NCBI RefSeq assembly: GCF_030519655.1
Contig: NZ_JAUMIT010000007.1
Coordinates: forward strand, 62,001-126,000
Source of the DNA: Wenyingzhuangia gilva
GTDB taxonomy: Bacteria; Bacteroidota; Bacteroidia; Flavobacteriales; Flavobacteriaceae
DNA length: 64,000 nucleotides
Direction of reading: 5' to 3'
Shown here: one piece after another, positions 1 to 8,954 of the stretch
Layout: every line of letters starts with the position of its first letter
How positions within the stretch are numbered: position 1 is the first letter of the stretch
The notes under the pieces: model-generated
What the model saw: the letters and a program-made list of their open reading frames with translations, nothing else
Databases searched by the model: none
Told to the model about the DNA's origin: nothing
Program-made: the position numbers and the translations under genes

Positions 1-1109
1 TTATTTTTATGAGCGAGTACCATATCATCACAGTATCTTACATAAAAAATATTCTCATCAACATTTTTAACGGCTTTGTCAACATTATTCAAAATTAGAT
101 TAGCTATAAAACATGAAATAGCATTTCCTTGTGGGACTCCTATCTTAAAACTCTCAATATAAGTTTCAGAATATTTATCAATTAGTTCATTTTTAACCCA
201 ACCAAATTCACCAATAGGAACTCCACTTTCCATAAAGTAATTAGGAACTGAATTTTTAGTAAGAACATCTTTATTAAAAGAATACGAATCGAGAAATAAT
301 GAAAAAAGTTTAATTGCAGTTGTAGATATTTTTATTCCTTTAAATGACAGCTCTTCAATTGTTCTATGAAAAATTTTCAGAAGATGATCATGCTGTACTG
401 TGTCAAAAAACTTCTGTATATCACATTCAGAAACCCATAATTTTTTATATTTTTTTCTATACTTTAATATTTCAATAATTGAATCATGATGGTTAGGAAC
501 ATGTCCAGTTTTATTATTTCTAGCTCTAAATGCATAAGAACAATCTAAAAATATACTATCAAAGTTTATTGTTAGATATCTAGAAAGCAAAGATGTAATT
601 ATTTTATCCTCTAATGTGAATTTTGCTATTGGACGATATATACATCTACCATTTTTATTTGATTTAGGTAAAGGAAATATTAGTGGTTTTTGAATTATGT
701 ATTTATCTGTAGATATATCTTCTACTTTTTTTCTGATTTTATTACAAAATTGTAATAAATTATCGTACCAATCTTCGGGTGTTTTTCCTTTAAAATCAAC
801 AAGGTATTTCTCTATTTTATAAGATTTCCAGAGCCTCATTTGGTTTCTCTCTAAACTATTTGTTAAACTATTTGGATCGAGTCTTTCAGTTTGATTTAGT
901 TTTTTCCAATTTCTACGGGTTGGGAATAAAGATTGAATAGTAATAAAGTCAAAATCCTTGTTTGAAATTGTTATTTTATTCGTTCTATTATGAAAGCTAA
1001 TATCTCTAGACATATGTTTTTTATGTCTTTTATGTGATATTCCTGCTCTGTGTTTACAAAGCATTTTAATTATCGCTGGATTAGTATAATAATCTTCTAA
1101 ATCTTTCAT
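1..1109 (-). CDS. Reverse transcriptase, C-terminus beyond the window edge
   Basis: This is the first 369 residues of a reverse transcriptase, read on the minus strand from an ATG at 1109 and open to the window edge. The polymerase signatures are visible: CDIQKFFD with the first catalytic Asp at 230, GVPQGNAIS in the template/primer-grip region, and YCDD with Asp361 and Asp362. An upstream RPIAKF...SYAFR segment recalls group II intron and related bacterial RTs. There are about 150 residues before the palm, and the distance between the catalytic motifs (131 residues) is longer than in compact retron RTs, so an insertion is likely. The ATG lies 7 nt after a 215-nt inverted-repeat-bounded leader, suggesting an RNA template or partner. 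Base composition is very AT-rich. Class (retron, DRT/unknown group, intron-like) is not settled here; a defence role is an inference. Confidence 0.9.
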   Translation of the reverse strand, partial: MKDLEDYYTNPAIIKMLCKHRAGISHKRHKKHMSRDISFHNRTNKITISNKDFDFITIQSLFPTRRNWKKLNQTERLDPNSLTNSLERNQMRLWKSYKIEKYLVDFKGKTPEDWYDNLLQFCNKIRKKVEDISTDKYIIQKPLIFPLPKSNKNGRCIYRPIAKFTLEDKIITSLLSRYLTINFDSIFLDCSYAFRARNNKTGHVPNHHDSIIEILKYRKKYKKLWVSECDIQKFFDTVQHDHLLKIFHRTIEELSFKGIKISTTAIKLFSLFLDSYSFNKDVLTKNSVPNYFMESGVPIGEFGWVKNELIDKYSETYIESFKIGVPQGNAISCFIANLILNNVDKAVKNVDENIFYVRYCDDMVLAHKN

Positions 1110-1116
1110 TTTAAAA

Positions 1117-1331
1117 TAAGGCGTAGAGCGTAGAAATCAATTTGATTGAGATACATTGCTGCTCTGATATACAAATACAGCAGAGACCATAAGCATCAGG
1201 ATTATTAGGCTCGTAAATTGTTTCAGTGATTTCGATTATAACAAAAATTGTTAATGCTACTAACACCTAAAGAATAAATTCTTATACCTGTTCAATATAA
1301 TGAAGTAAACTTCACTCTTGCCTACGCCTTA
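1117..1331 (-). ncRNA. Candidate structured RNA in the leader of the reverse transcriptase
   Basis: There is no open frame in this stretch. On the minus strand it opens with TAAGGCGTAG (1331-1322) and closes with the exact complement CTACGCCTTA (1126-1117), 7 nt before the RT start codon. Inside are compact hairpins: TGAAG/CTTCA (1301-1314), AAGAAT/ATTCTT (1270-1283), TAACAA/TTGTTA (1239-1253) and CTCTG/CAGAG (1162-1185, with an alternative TGCTG/CAGCA pairing). Terminal repeats enclosing several hairpins directly before an RT are the layout of retron msr-msd RNAs; some DRT systems also carry an RNA upstream. The structure is read by eye and the RNA's existence is inferred. Confidence 0.6.
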
Positions 1332-1334
1332 AAC

Positions 1335-1342
1335 CAAATATA
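1335..1342 (-). promoter_or_regulatory. Probable -7 box for the RT leader RNA
   Basis: On the minus strand this reads TATATTTG, an exact match to the Bacteroidota -7 consensus TAnnTTTG. It lies 3 nt before the 10-bp repeat that opens the putative RNA, so transcription would start at or just inside the repeat. No convincing -33 TTTG is seen. Confidence 0.5.
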
Positions 1343-1374
1343 GTATATTTATGTTTTAAAAATTCATAATAAAA

Positions 1375-2337
1375 ATGTTAGTTTCTAGATTTAATAGTAT
1401 TACCAATACAAAAAATTCTATCCAAACAAATTTGTTGGATGAACTTAATGATATTAAAGAAGGAAAATATAAAAGCATCATAGAAAAGTGCAGATTCTTT
1501 ACAAAAAACAACGATTATGATTCATATAAATCTCTTAAAATAAGTTTACCTATCGTGACTTTTTGTGGGACTTTTAAAGGTGGTAGAAAGTTAGATAACT
1601 TAAAGATATATAATAGTATTATGATTTTAGACATAGATCATATAGGCTCTAATATAAATGAAATAAAAAATAAGTTAATTACAGACAAGTATATTTATTC
1701 TGTGTGGTTATCACCTTCAAATGAAGGAGTTAAAGCTTTAGTAAAAATAGATAGTAATCCTGAAGAGCATAAATTAAGTTTTAACTCACTCAAAGAATAT
1801 TTTAAGACAAAATATAATATAGAACTTGATAAAAGTGGTAGTGATGTAACTAGATTATGTTTTGTTTCATGGGATAAAGATTTATATTTAAATATTAATT
1901 CAGAAGTTTATGTAGATAAACTTTTAGTTGAACTTGATAATAAAATTAAGTCTAAAAAAATCTCCTTAAATAAATCTCTTAATAAAAGTGCTTATGCTAC
2001 TGAGGGTTTAAATAAAGCTGAACATAGAAAAACTATTAGTTTAATAATTAAATATTTAAAAAGAAAACAAATATCTATAACTAATACTTATGAGGAGTGG
2101 TTTAGAGTCGCTTTAGCAATTTCTAGCACTTTTAGTTATGATTTAGGTGAGAAATATTTCTTAAGTATATGTGAATTAGATAAAGAAAAACATAATGAAT
2201 TAGAAAGTATTAATATTCTAAAATATTGTTATAACAATAGACTATTAAATTCTGATTCATCAATATCATTAGGAACTGTCGTTTTTTATGCAAAAGAAAA
2301 AGGATTTATAACAAAAAAAGACAAGTATTCAAGCTAG
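1375..2337 (+). CDS. VirE-N/BT4734-like protein with primase-C-like tail
   Basis: This 320-residue protein is typical of Bacteroidota mobile elements. Residues about 55-190 resemble the BT4734-like/VirE N-terminal domain: a VTFCGTF strand, an ILDIDHI acidic motif, then WLSPSNEGVKALVKI, the family's SPSxxGxK signature, and later SGSDVTRLCFVSWD. Residues about 215-310 (EEWFRVALAISSTF...) resemble the PriCT-2 primase C-terminal helical domain. Such proteins often occur with replication or mobilisation genes, but the biochemical role is not established and no helicase or full primase follows here. It is transcribed divergently from the RT leader, with only 43 bp between the leader repeat and this ATG. 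Codon use is strongly A/T-ending like the RT, suggesting shared acquired origin. Confidence 0.75.
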   Translation: MLVSRFNSITNTKNSIQTNLLDELNDIKEGKYKSIIEKCRFFTKNNDYDSYKSLKISLPIVTFCGTFKGGRKLDNLKIYNSIMILDIDHIGSNINEIKNKLITDKYIYSVWLSPSNEGVKALVKIDSNPEEHKLSFNSLKEYFKTKYNIELDKSGSDVTRLCFVSWDKDLYLNINSEVYVDKLLVELDNKIKSKKISLNKSLNKSAYATEGLNKAEHRKTISLIIKYLKRKQISITNTYEEWFRVALAISSTFSYDLGEKYFLSICELDKEKHNELESINILKYCYNNRLLNSDSSISLGTVVFYAKEKGFITKKDKYSS

Positions 2338-2365
2338 TCATAATTTATTACCTAACATTCTTTTT

Positions 2366-2485
2366 TTAAATATTTCCCGCTGTCTCTTGACATTTAACTT
2401 TATTACAAAACCCTGTAGCATTGGCTACTTCATCTTTTGTTAATTTATCACCACAATTTGGGCAATATGGATATACATTACTCAT
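2366..2485 (-). CDS. 39-residue zinc-ribbon protein
   Basis: A short minus-strand frame encodes 39 residues with two cysteine knuckles: CPNC at residues 8-11 and CNKVKC at 27-32, the spacing expected of a small zinc ribbon. The start is the ATG at 2485. The frame ends with TAA at 2366-2368. The stretch TKDEVANATGFC between the knuckles reads like a conserved core rather than random sequence. It lies convergent to the VirE-N-like gene, with 28 bp between stop codons, so it probably belongs to the same accessory patch. No function is proposed beyond nucleic-acid or protein binding, which is a guess from the fold. Confidence 0.6.
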   Translation of the reverse strand: MSNVYPYCPNCGDKLTKDEVANATGFCNKVKCQETAGNI

Positions 2486-2914
2486 GTTTTTCTAATTTTA
2501 GTTAATAAACCCGTCTAAATAAGAGTTTATTTGAATATACTATTATTTATCTATTAATTGATTAAAAATAGTAGATACTATATTAATTACATTTCATACA
2601 AACCCTCATTTAATTGTATCGTTGCTTTTTTTATAATAAATCAACTTTTTATGACTTTTAAAAAAACATACTTCCCTCCTACGTCGTCGCATAAAAAGTG
2701 TTCCATTAACATTGTAAAAGAATCTTTTAAGAATAAATTTTTTCAAGAAACTGTAGTAACAACTTTCGCTTTTAGCCAAAGCTCAAGTTACATAACGCGG
2801 AACATTATAACACAAATGAAATAAACGTTTTTTGGCTTAGATTAGGCGGTTTTTAAAAATTCGTTTTAAATGAATAGAATAAAATTGTTATAATTTAGTA
2901 CTCATATAAAAATA
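2486..2914. other. Intergenic stretch with a copied promoter leader
   Basis: No gene is supported here. An open frame at 2558-2824 on the plus strand has no recognisable domain and low-complexity composition. What does stand out is 2594-2663, which closely resembles the promoter and start-codon region of the DEAD-box gene at 9014: both share ATTTAATTGTATC, a TTG after it, a T-run, and ATG followed by a TTYAAAAAA stretch. A short frame of 57 codons follows the ATG at 2650. Confidence 0.5.
2594..2663 (+). repeat. Imperfect copy of the 8955-9024 leader
   Basis: This block aligns with 8955-9024 with one single-base gap and scattered mismatches, and includes the -7 box (TATCGTTG here at 2617-2624, TATCTTTG there) and the ATG. 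The body of the downstream gene is not recognisable after about five codons. It may be a relic of duplication or an independently useful promoter copy. Confidence 0.45.
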
Positions 2915-5900
2915 CTACTTTTTAATAATGGTATTAATATATGTATTGTTGTTAACAATAGTTTTTACTAAATAAATACCTTTTGGTATTTCTGAAATAG
3001 CAAGAGATATATTATTAGCATTCGGTTTTATTTGTAATATTTTTATTTCTTGACCTAATGAATTAATGATACTAATGATTATATCATTCGTTGTTAATGT
3101 AGGTAATTTGATATTCAAAACACCATCAACAGGATTAGGATAAATCTGTAATTTTTCATTACGCTCAAATTGAGAAATGTTTAACAAACTTTTTGCTTCA
3201 GTAATTTTCCAAATTTTTCCATTTTGTTTAGATAAAACATAAATTTCTCCTTGTGCATCTAATCCAAAACGAATATCTGCTCGATTACTATCTGCTAAAT
3301 TTAGCATATTTGTTTTAACACCATTTGTAGTGTAAATACTGAATTCATTAATTTCAGTAAAAGGTTGACCAATTATCATTTCTGATTCTTCAGTAAAAAA
3401 AATTCGTCCTTTTACAATATCACCAAAAATATATTTACCACGCAATTCTGGAATTAAATCACCTCTGTAAACAAAACCTGCGACAATAGCAAAACCTTCA
3501 TCATGATCGTATTCTGCAACAGGATATGTGTATCTAAAACTTTCATCTTCAGGAACTTTATAAACGTAATTCGGGTCGTTTTTCTTAAATAAAAAAGAAC
3601 CTTCACGTTCGTTCCAACCATAATTTGCACCTGCTATTCCTGGATAAATAGCATCTATATTCTTCTCTCCTATGTTACCAATAAACATTTTATGAGTTCC
3701 CCCTTCATCCCAACTAAAACGATGTGGATTTCTAAAACCGTAAGCCCATATTTCGCCTAAAGCATTATCCGTGTTTATAAATGGATTTGTAGCGGGTATT
3801 CCATATTTTCTATTTGGTGAATTATTACCTGAGGGATCTATACGTAATAATTTTCCATGAGGTACTGATAAATCTTGTGGACCATTAGAAAAAACAGGAT
3901 TTTCTTCTCCATCACCCAAGGCCAAATACAATAACCCATAATCTTCGTTTCCTTTAACAGCATTTGGGTTAAAACCAATTTGCTGGAAACCGTGTAACCC
4001 TGTATCAAAACCAATTCTTAAAACTTCTCTATGTGTACCATAAAAAGTAGTAGCCATCGGGTTTGAAGCTTTCCACTCTATAATAACTCCATGCATATCA
4101 TCTATACCAGCAGAAGTATAATCTGGCGTAATATTGGTTAATGCATCAAAACGTTCTGTATGTATTGTATAAAATAGACCATTTGTTACAAACTCTGGAT
4201 GAAAAGCAAAAAAACCAAAGCCACTACCTAAACGAGGATTGTTAGCGAAATTTGTAAACTGAGCGCTTACATCTAAATAGGTACTTACAATTTGGTTTTC
4301 TATGCTATACAAATTATTGTTCAAATCATTCACAAAAAGTCGATCTGTATTATCATTTGCATGATCTAAAAAATTAATTCTTGTAACAGGTTTGTTTGGA
4401 CTACTAGCTGGAATTGTAACGAATTCTTCCAATACAATTCCAATATCAGAAACAGGTATTGTGGCAGCTATTGGATCAGTTAAAGGTAAAGAGAGATCTG
4501 TATTTCCATTTGAATGTGTGCATGAATTATTTGAAGGGTGGTTTAAATTAATCTCATTTGGATCTATATAGATATCATCAATAAAAAAAGTACCAATACT
4601 ACTGTTTTGTTTAATAAAAAATGAAATCAAAGGGTTTGATGCCGTATTATTTCTATAATAAAAATCAGTTAACGATCCTGATGACAACAATTTTGGAGTT
4701 GTATCTTGATTACCTTGTAAATAAATTTGATAGGTATCTTCTATATTGTTAGTAACTATCCATACACAATACCAAGTATTGTTAGTGATTTTTTCTAATG
4801 ATAAAAAATGACTACCGCTTCTACTATATAGATTATCACTATCATTATCTAGATTAATTTGGTTCTCATAATCTGCAAATTCTGATGGTGTATTTACATC
4901 AGACATACCTATGTTTTGATTGACCAAACCAGAACGTAGTATTCTAAAATATAATGTACCTATATCACAGTTCTTTATTTCAGGAATTGAATGATATGCA
5001 TTCATAGAACCTGCATCAATTTTCATAACTTGATTTATATTATTAAAAGGGTCTTCTGCTACAGTTACAATATCTGAATTAGATCTCCATTCATTTTGAC
5101 CATCAATAGCACCCAAATTTAGATCTTCGAAAGTTTCAATAGGAGAAAAATTTAATGCTTGTTCTAGTGTAATAGGAAGTGCTAAATTTTCTTTTTGATT
5201 GTCTACGTAAAAACTATCATAGAATAATATACCATAATCAACGTCTGGAGAATTTAATAAATAAAGCGTTTGCAATGCTTCTGATGTTCCGTTTCTAAAA
5301 GAAAACAAAGAAGTTCCATTATTTACAATACCTTTGATAGGATATTTATGTGTACCTCCCTGAACATATATTTCAAATTTATCAGCAGTATTATCAATAA
5401 CCATCCAAATATTATAAATTACTCCATTTTCTGGTTTAATATTGGTTAAGAAATTATTTGTATCTCCATTTCTTACCCGAAATTTTCCATGATCTACAGA
5501 CATTTGTACTTCATAATCATTATATAATTCAATATTTCCTGTTCCATTATCTGTTAAACGAGGGTTTACAAGATCAGTAAGTCCAAAATGCGAATAAGTA
5601 TTTTCCACATCTTCTATTAATAATTGAAAAAAAAGGGTTCCTATAGTGTTATTATTTATAGCTTTATCTTTTAATGGTTTATAAGCATTTCCACGAAACA
5701 TAACTCCATTTGGATCATTCATAAGTGCTTTTCCTGTAAAACCATTGTAAACATCTGAACTTACAATAGCACCATCTAAAGCTCCTGGTGGATTGGTTTC
5801 CCAATCGTTTTGACCACGAATACTTCCATTTAACAAATCATTAAAGTCTTCAACTAGACAAAAATCATTACAATTTGTGTTTATTAGTATTGATGAAAAT

Positions 5901-6394
5901 ATATTAACTTCTGCCAAAGAAAGTATACCAGTTCCCGCTAATTGAATGCGTACATAATGCCCTGATATTTCTTTTGGAATATTTATCGAAGACCCTGCTA
6001 ATTCGGAAACATAGAATTGTTGCACATTACAATCTACTAGAATTTCTGAAAAAGTTTGACCAGATAAATCTGAGTCAGAAATGAAAACATAAAAATTAGT
6101 TAAACGTTCTGAAAAGGAATCTGTACGGTTAAAGATTTGAATAAGACTGATGTTGGTTTTAGATTCTAAATCTATCTGCCACCAAGGATTTGTTTCATTA
6201 TTGGTTTGTGTAACTGATCCCGAATAAAAATCGCCGTTAGTGTTACCATCTATAGCAAGGTTAGCCTCTCCTCCTTGTGAAGAAACTGAACTTTGGACTG
6301 CCGTTTTACTATTAGTTAGATTAACAGACTGGGATGTTACCTTAAGAGATACAAAAAAGGTACAGCAAATAATTACTACAAAATTCTTAAACAT
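2915..6394 (-). CDS. Secreted glucose/sorbosone dehydrogenase-like protein with discoidin domain and T9SS tail
   Basis: This 1159-residue exported protein has five visible parts. A signal peptide (1-21) is followed by an F5/8-type (discoidin) carbohydrate-binding domain (about 22-165, with WWQIDL and HYVRIQLAG). Two related jelly-roll-like modules (about 180-400 and 415-640) each open with a 'GxxxGQNxW' element. A glucose/sorbosone dehydrogenase beta-propeller (about 690-1065) carries LYLALGDGEENP, GKLLRIDP and IWAYGFRNPHRFSWD. The C-terminus (about 1085-1159, YPNPVDG...IPKGIYLVK) is a type IX secretion sorting domain. The propeller family uses PQQ to oxidise sugars, but cofactor binding is not proven here. 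The likely place of action is the cell surface or medium, on bound polysaccharide. It is the first gene after dipeptidyl peptidase IV and appears separately transcribed. Confidence 0.88.
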   Translation of the reverse strand: MFKNFVVIICCTFFVSLKVTSQSVNLTNSKTAVQSSVSSQGGEANLAIDGNTNGDFYSGSVTQTNNETNPWWQIDLESKTNISLIQIFNRTDSFSERLTNFYVFISDSDLSGQTFSEILVDCNVQQFYVSELAGSSINIPKEISGHYVRIQLAGTGILSLAEVNIFSSILINTNCNDFCLVEDFNDLLNGSIRGQNDWETNPPGALDGAIVSSDVYNGFTGKALMNDPNGVMFRGNAYKPLKDKAINNNTIGTLFFQLLIEDVENTYSHFGLTDLVNPRLTDNGTGNIELYNDYEVQMSVDHGKFRVRNGDTNNFLTNIKPENGVIYNIWMVIDNTADKFEIYVQGGTHKYPIKGIVNNGTSLFSFRNGTSEALQTLYLLNSPDVDYGILFYDSFYVDNQKENLALPITLEQALNFSPIETFEDLNLGAIDGQNEWRSNSDIVTVAEDPFNNINQVMKIDAGSMNAYHSIPEIKNCDIGTLYFRILRSGLVNQNIGMSDVNTPSEFADYENQINLDNDSDNLYSRSGSHFLSLEKITNNTWYCVWIVTNNIEDTYQIYLQGNQDTTPKLLSSGSLTDFYYRNNTASNPLISFFIKQNSSIGTFFIDDIYIDPNEINLNHPSNNSCTHSNGNTDLSLPLTDPIAATIPVSDIGIVLEEFVTIPASSPNKPVTRINFLDHANDNTDRLFVNDLNNNLYSIENQIVSTYLDVSAQFTNFANNPRLGSGFGFFAFHPEFVTNGLFYTIHTERFDALTNITPDYTSAGIDDMHGVIIEWKASNPMATTFYGTHREVLRIGFDTGLHGFQQIGFNPNAVKGNEDYGLLYLALGDGEENPVFSNGPQDLSVPHGKLLRIDPSGNNSPNRKYGIPATNPFINTDNALGEIWAYGFRNPHRFSWDEGGTHKMFIGNIGEKNIDAIYPGIAGANYGWNEREGSFLFKKNDPNYVYKVPEDESFRYTYPVAEYDHDEGFAIVAGFVYRGDLIPELRGKYIFGDIVKGRIFFTEESEMIIGQPFTEINEFSIYTTNGVKTNMLNLADSNRADIRFGLDAQGEIYVLSKQNGKIWKITEAKSLLNISQFERNEKLQIYPNPVDGVLNIKLPTLTTNDIIISIINSLGQEIKILQIKPNANNISLAISEIPKGIYLVKTIVNNNTYINTIIKK

Positions 6395-6513
6395 ATATTA
6401 ATTAAATTAAAGAAATTAAATATAGTCAAAACTTTGTTCTATCTAGAAAATATAATTTCAAATGAAGTTTGAAGTGCTGATATAAATTAAACTGCTCAAA
6501 TTATATAAAAATC

Positions 6514-6544
6514 AGCTAGCTGTACAAAATGTACCACACTAGCT
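6514..6544 (-). terminator. Terminator after dipeptidyl peptidase IV
   Basis: On the minus strand AGCTAGT and AGCTAGCT arms enclose an inner GTACA/TGTAC hairpin, followed by GATTTTTATA. It sits just after the DPP-IV stop and before the dehydrogenase gene, separating the two transcripts. Confidence 0.6.
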
Positions 6545-6569
6545 AATTTAAAATAATTATTCTACTATA

Positions 6570-8753
6570 TTATTCTCCTCCCGGTAAACAATGTTGTTTT
6601 AAATAATTAGTGTACAAAGTTTGTAAATGTTCACTTGTTCCTGCTCCTTCTGAAATGGAATGAGAACGGTTTGGGTAGGCCATTAACTGAAATTGCTTGT
6701 TGTGTTTTATCAATTCGTTAATCAACATTTCGGCATTATTATAATGCACATTGTCATCCCCTGTTCCATGAATATATAATAAGTTTCCTTCTAAGTTTTT
6801 AGCATGGGTAATTGGCGATCCATTAATAAAATCCTGGATATTTTCTTGTGGCAATCCCATATAACGTTCTTGGTAAATATTGTCATAGGTTAGTTGGTTT
6901 CCTACTGCAGCAATGGCAATTCCGGTTTGGTAAATTTTAGGATATTTAAACAACAAGTTTAAAGTGGTAGAACCTCCTCCACTCCAACCCCAAACGGCTA
7001 CACGTTTGGCATCTACAAAATCCCAGGTTAACACTTCTTTGGCAGCCATGGCTTGGTCAGAAATGTTTAATTTTCCTATATTTCTATAAATGGCTTTTCG
7101 CCAAGCACGTCCTTTGGGTGCTGGGGTTCCTCGGTTATCTATAGACATATAAATATAACCATCATCGGCCATGTTTCCTTTATACAAACGGTTTCCTCCT
7201 ATACCATATTGGTCTTTTACATTGGCTCCCCAAGGTTCTGCATAGACCATAAAAACAACAGGATATTTTTTAGAAGCATCAAAGTTGGTAGGTTTTATCA
7301 TCCAACCGTCCATTTCAGTACCATCTGCAATGGTTACTTTAAAAAACTCAACCTTTTTTTCTACTTGTGCCACAGCTACTTTAGCTTTAAAAGGAGTTTT
7401 GTTTTCTGTAGAAGTATGGTTTGGTAAGCTAATGAATTCTGCCACTGGTTTTGTATAAGTGTTGCTAAAACTATGAAATGCATATTTTCCTGTAGGAGAT
7501 ACTGAATAATTATGAGTACCCTCAAAATCCAAAGGCGTTACTCTTTTGGCTTTTCCTTTTCCGTTTAATTTTGTTCTGTACAAGTATTTTTGAGTAGCGT
7601 TGTTTGGAGAGGCATAAAAATAAACCAAGTTTTTTTGTTCGTTTACCGCCAATACATCCATTACATCGTAATCTCCTTTGGTAATACAAGTTGCTTTTCC
7701 TGTGGTACTAATTCTGTACAAATGTCTCCAACCATCTTTTTCACTAAACCACAAAAACTCTTTGTTGTTATTAATCCATGGAAATTTGTGACGATAGGTT
7801 AAACCATAAGAATTTTCCCATACACTTAAAACATCAATCCAAGCGGTATCTTTTTCAATATAAATTTGTTTTGTTGTATTGGTAATAACGTTGCAATTTA
7901 AAATTTTGCTTTCGTTTTGTTTACGATTTAATTGTTGCACAAATAAATTTGTTGGCGAATTCCATTCAATACGTGGTAAATAATGTTGACTAGGATCTCC
8001 TGCAATATTTAACCATGTAAGGTTTTTACTGTCTATTTCAATCACTCCTATTTTGGCAGGAGATGGAGTTTGTCCTGCTGTTGGATATTCTACAGGAATC
8101 ACTTTGGAATACACATCATCGGTAAGATTAATCATGTTGTAATCACGTATTTTTCTTGCATCAATTTGCCAAAAAGCAATACGATTGCTATCTGGACTCC
8201 ACTGAAAACCATCTCTACACGCAAATTCTTCTTCGTAAGCCCAATCAAAAGTTCCGTTGATTAACTTTCTATTTCCATCAGTTGTTAAGGCTGTTTCTGT
8301 TTGTGTATCAATATCTTCCACGTATAAGTTAAACTCACTTACATAAGCTACTTTGCTGGCATCTGGTGATAGTTTTGCAAAACGAAGCGAAGAAGTGGGT
8401 CTGTTTTTTCCTATTTGAGAAAGGGATTTTGTGTTTAAGTCTAACAACCAATAATCTCCTTCTGTGTCTAATCTCCAAACTTTTTTAGTATTGGTGTAAA
8501 GAAGTATTTTTCGGTGATCTTTAGAAAAACTAAAGTCTCTAATTTCAAGAGGTTTACCGTTGTTTAGCGTAATCATTTCTGCAGTGACCAAAATCTGTTT
8601 GGTGTTGCTAGGAAGTGTGGTTTTTGTAATTTGATTTTGTTCTACTCTGTAGAAAGAGTTTCCATCTTTAGACCAATTAATTTGTTGTGCATCACTAAAT
8701 TTTATAATGACTAAAAATAGGATTGTAAACAGAAGGTTTTCTTTTTTTAACAT
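6570..8753 (-). CDS. Dipeptidyl peptidase IV (S9B family)
   Basis: A 727-residue serine peptidase that removes Xaa-Pro or Xaa-Ala dipeptides from peptide N-termini. The signal peptide (1-22) predicts export to the periplasm. Residues about 25-450 form the beta-propeller, containing DWAYEEEF (170-177), whose Glu pair binds the substrate N-terminus in this family. The C-terminal alpha/beta hydrolase shows the nucleophile Ser591 in GWSGGG, the acidic residue in HGTGDDNVH (Asp666/667) and His698 in NRSHS. Length matches family norms. It is monocistronic by its flanks: a terminator follows, and a 260-bp gap with a divergent gene precedes it. Role is peptide scavenging; confidence is high. Confidence 0.95.
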   Translation of the reverse strand: MLKKENLLFTILFLVIIKFSDAQQINWSKDGNSFYRVEQNQITKTTLPSNTKQILVTAEMITLNNGKPLEIRDFSFSKDHRKILLYTNTKKVWRLDTEGDYWLLDLNTKSLSQIGKNRPTSSLRFAKLSPDASKVAYVSEFNLYVEDIDTQTETALTTDGNRKLINGTFDWAYEEEFACRDGFQWSPDSNRIAFWQIDARKIRDYNMINLTDDVYSKVIPVEYPTAGQTPSPAKIGVIEIDSKNLTWLNIAGDPSQHYLPRIEWNSPTNLFVQQLNRKQNESKILNCNVITNTTKQIYIEKDTAWIDVLSVWENSYGLTYRHKFPWINNNKEFLWFSEKDGWRHLYRISTTGKATCITKGDYDVMDVLAVNEQKNLVYFYASPNNATQKYLYRTKLNGKGKAKRVTPLDFEGTHNYSVSPTGKYAFHSFSNTYTKPVAEFISLPNHTSTENKTPFKAKVAVAQVEKKVEFFKVTIADGTEMDGWMIKPTNFDASKKYPVVFMVYAEPWGANVKDQYGIGGNRLYKGNMADDGYIYMSIDNRGTPAPKGRAWRKAIYRNIGKLNISDQAMAAKEVLTWDFVDAKRVAVWGWSGGGSTTLNLLFKYPKIYQTGIAIAAVGNQLTYDNIYQERYMGLPQENIQDFINGSPITHAKNLEGNLLYIHGTGDDNVHYNNAEMLINELIKHNKQFQLMAYPNRSHSISEGAGTSEHLQTLYTNYLKQHCLPGGE

Positions 8754-8954
8754 CGTTAGATTTTATAATTAACTATTTTTTTTTGAATGGATGAAGTTAA
8801 CTTTTTTGGAATAAAATATGTTGTTATAACAGATAGAATATTTATGGTTTTTAATCATGTTTTGTACTGTTTTTAGATGACATCATAAAAAAAACGTAAG
8901 AAATCTATCAAATATTTGGTTGATGTTTTTTGCCTATCAAATCTTGCCATTCAT

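Noticed and set aside
1-1342. Diversity-generating retroelement
   Set aside because: No template/variable repeat pair with adenine-specific differences was seen in the visible neighbourhood, and the RT has PQGNAIS rather than the SQ-type motif typical of DGR RTs.
2558-2824. 88-codon plus-strand open frame
   Set aside because: No domain, low-complexity composition, and most of its upstream half coincides with a copied promoter leader of the DEAD-box gene.
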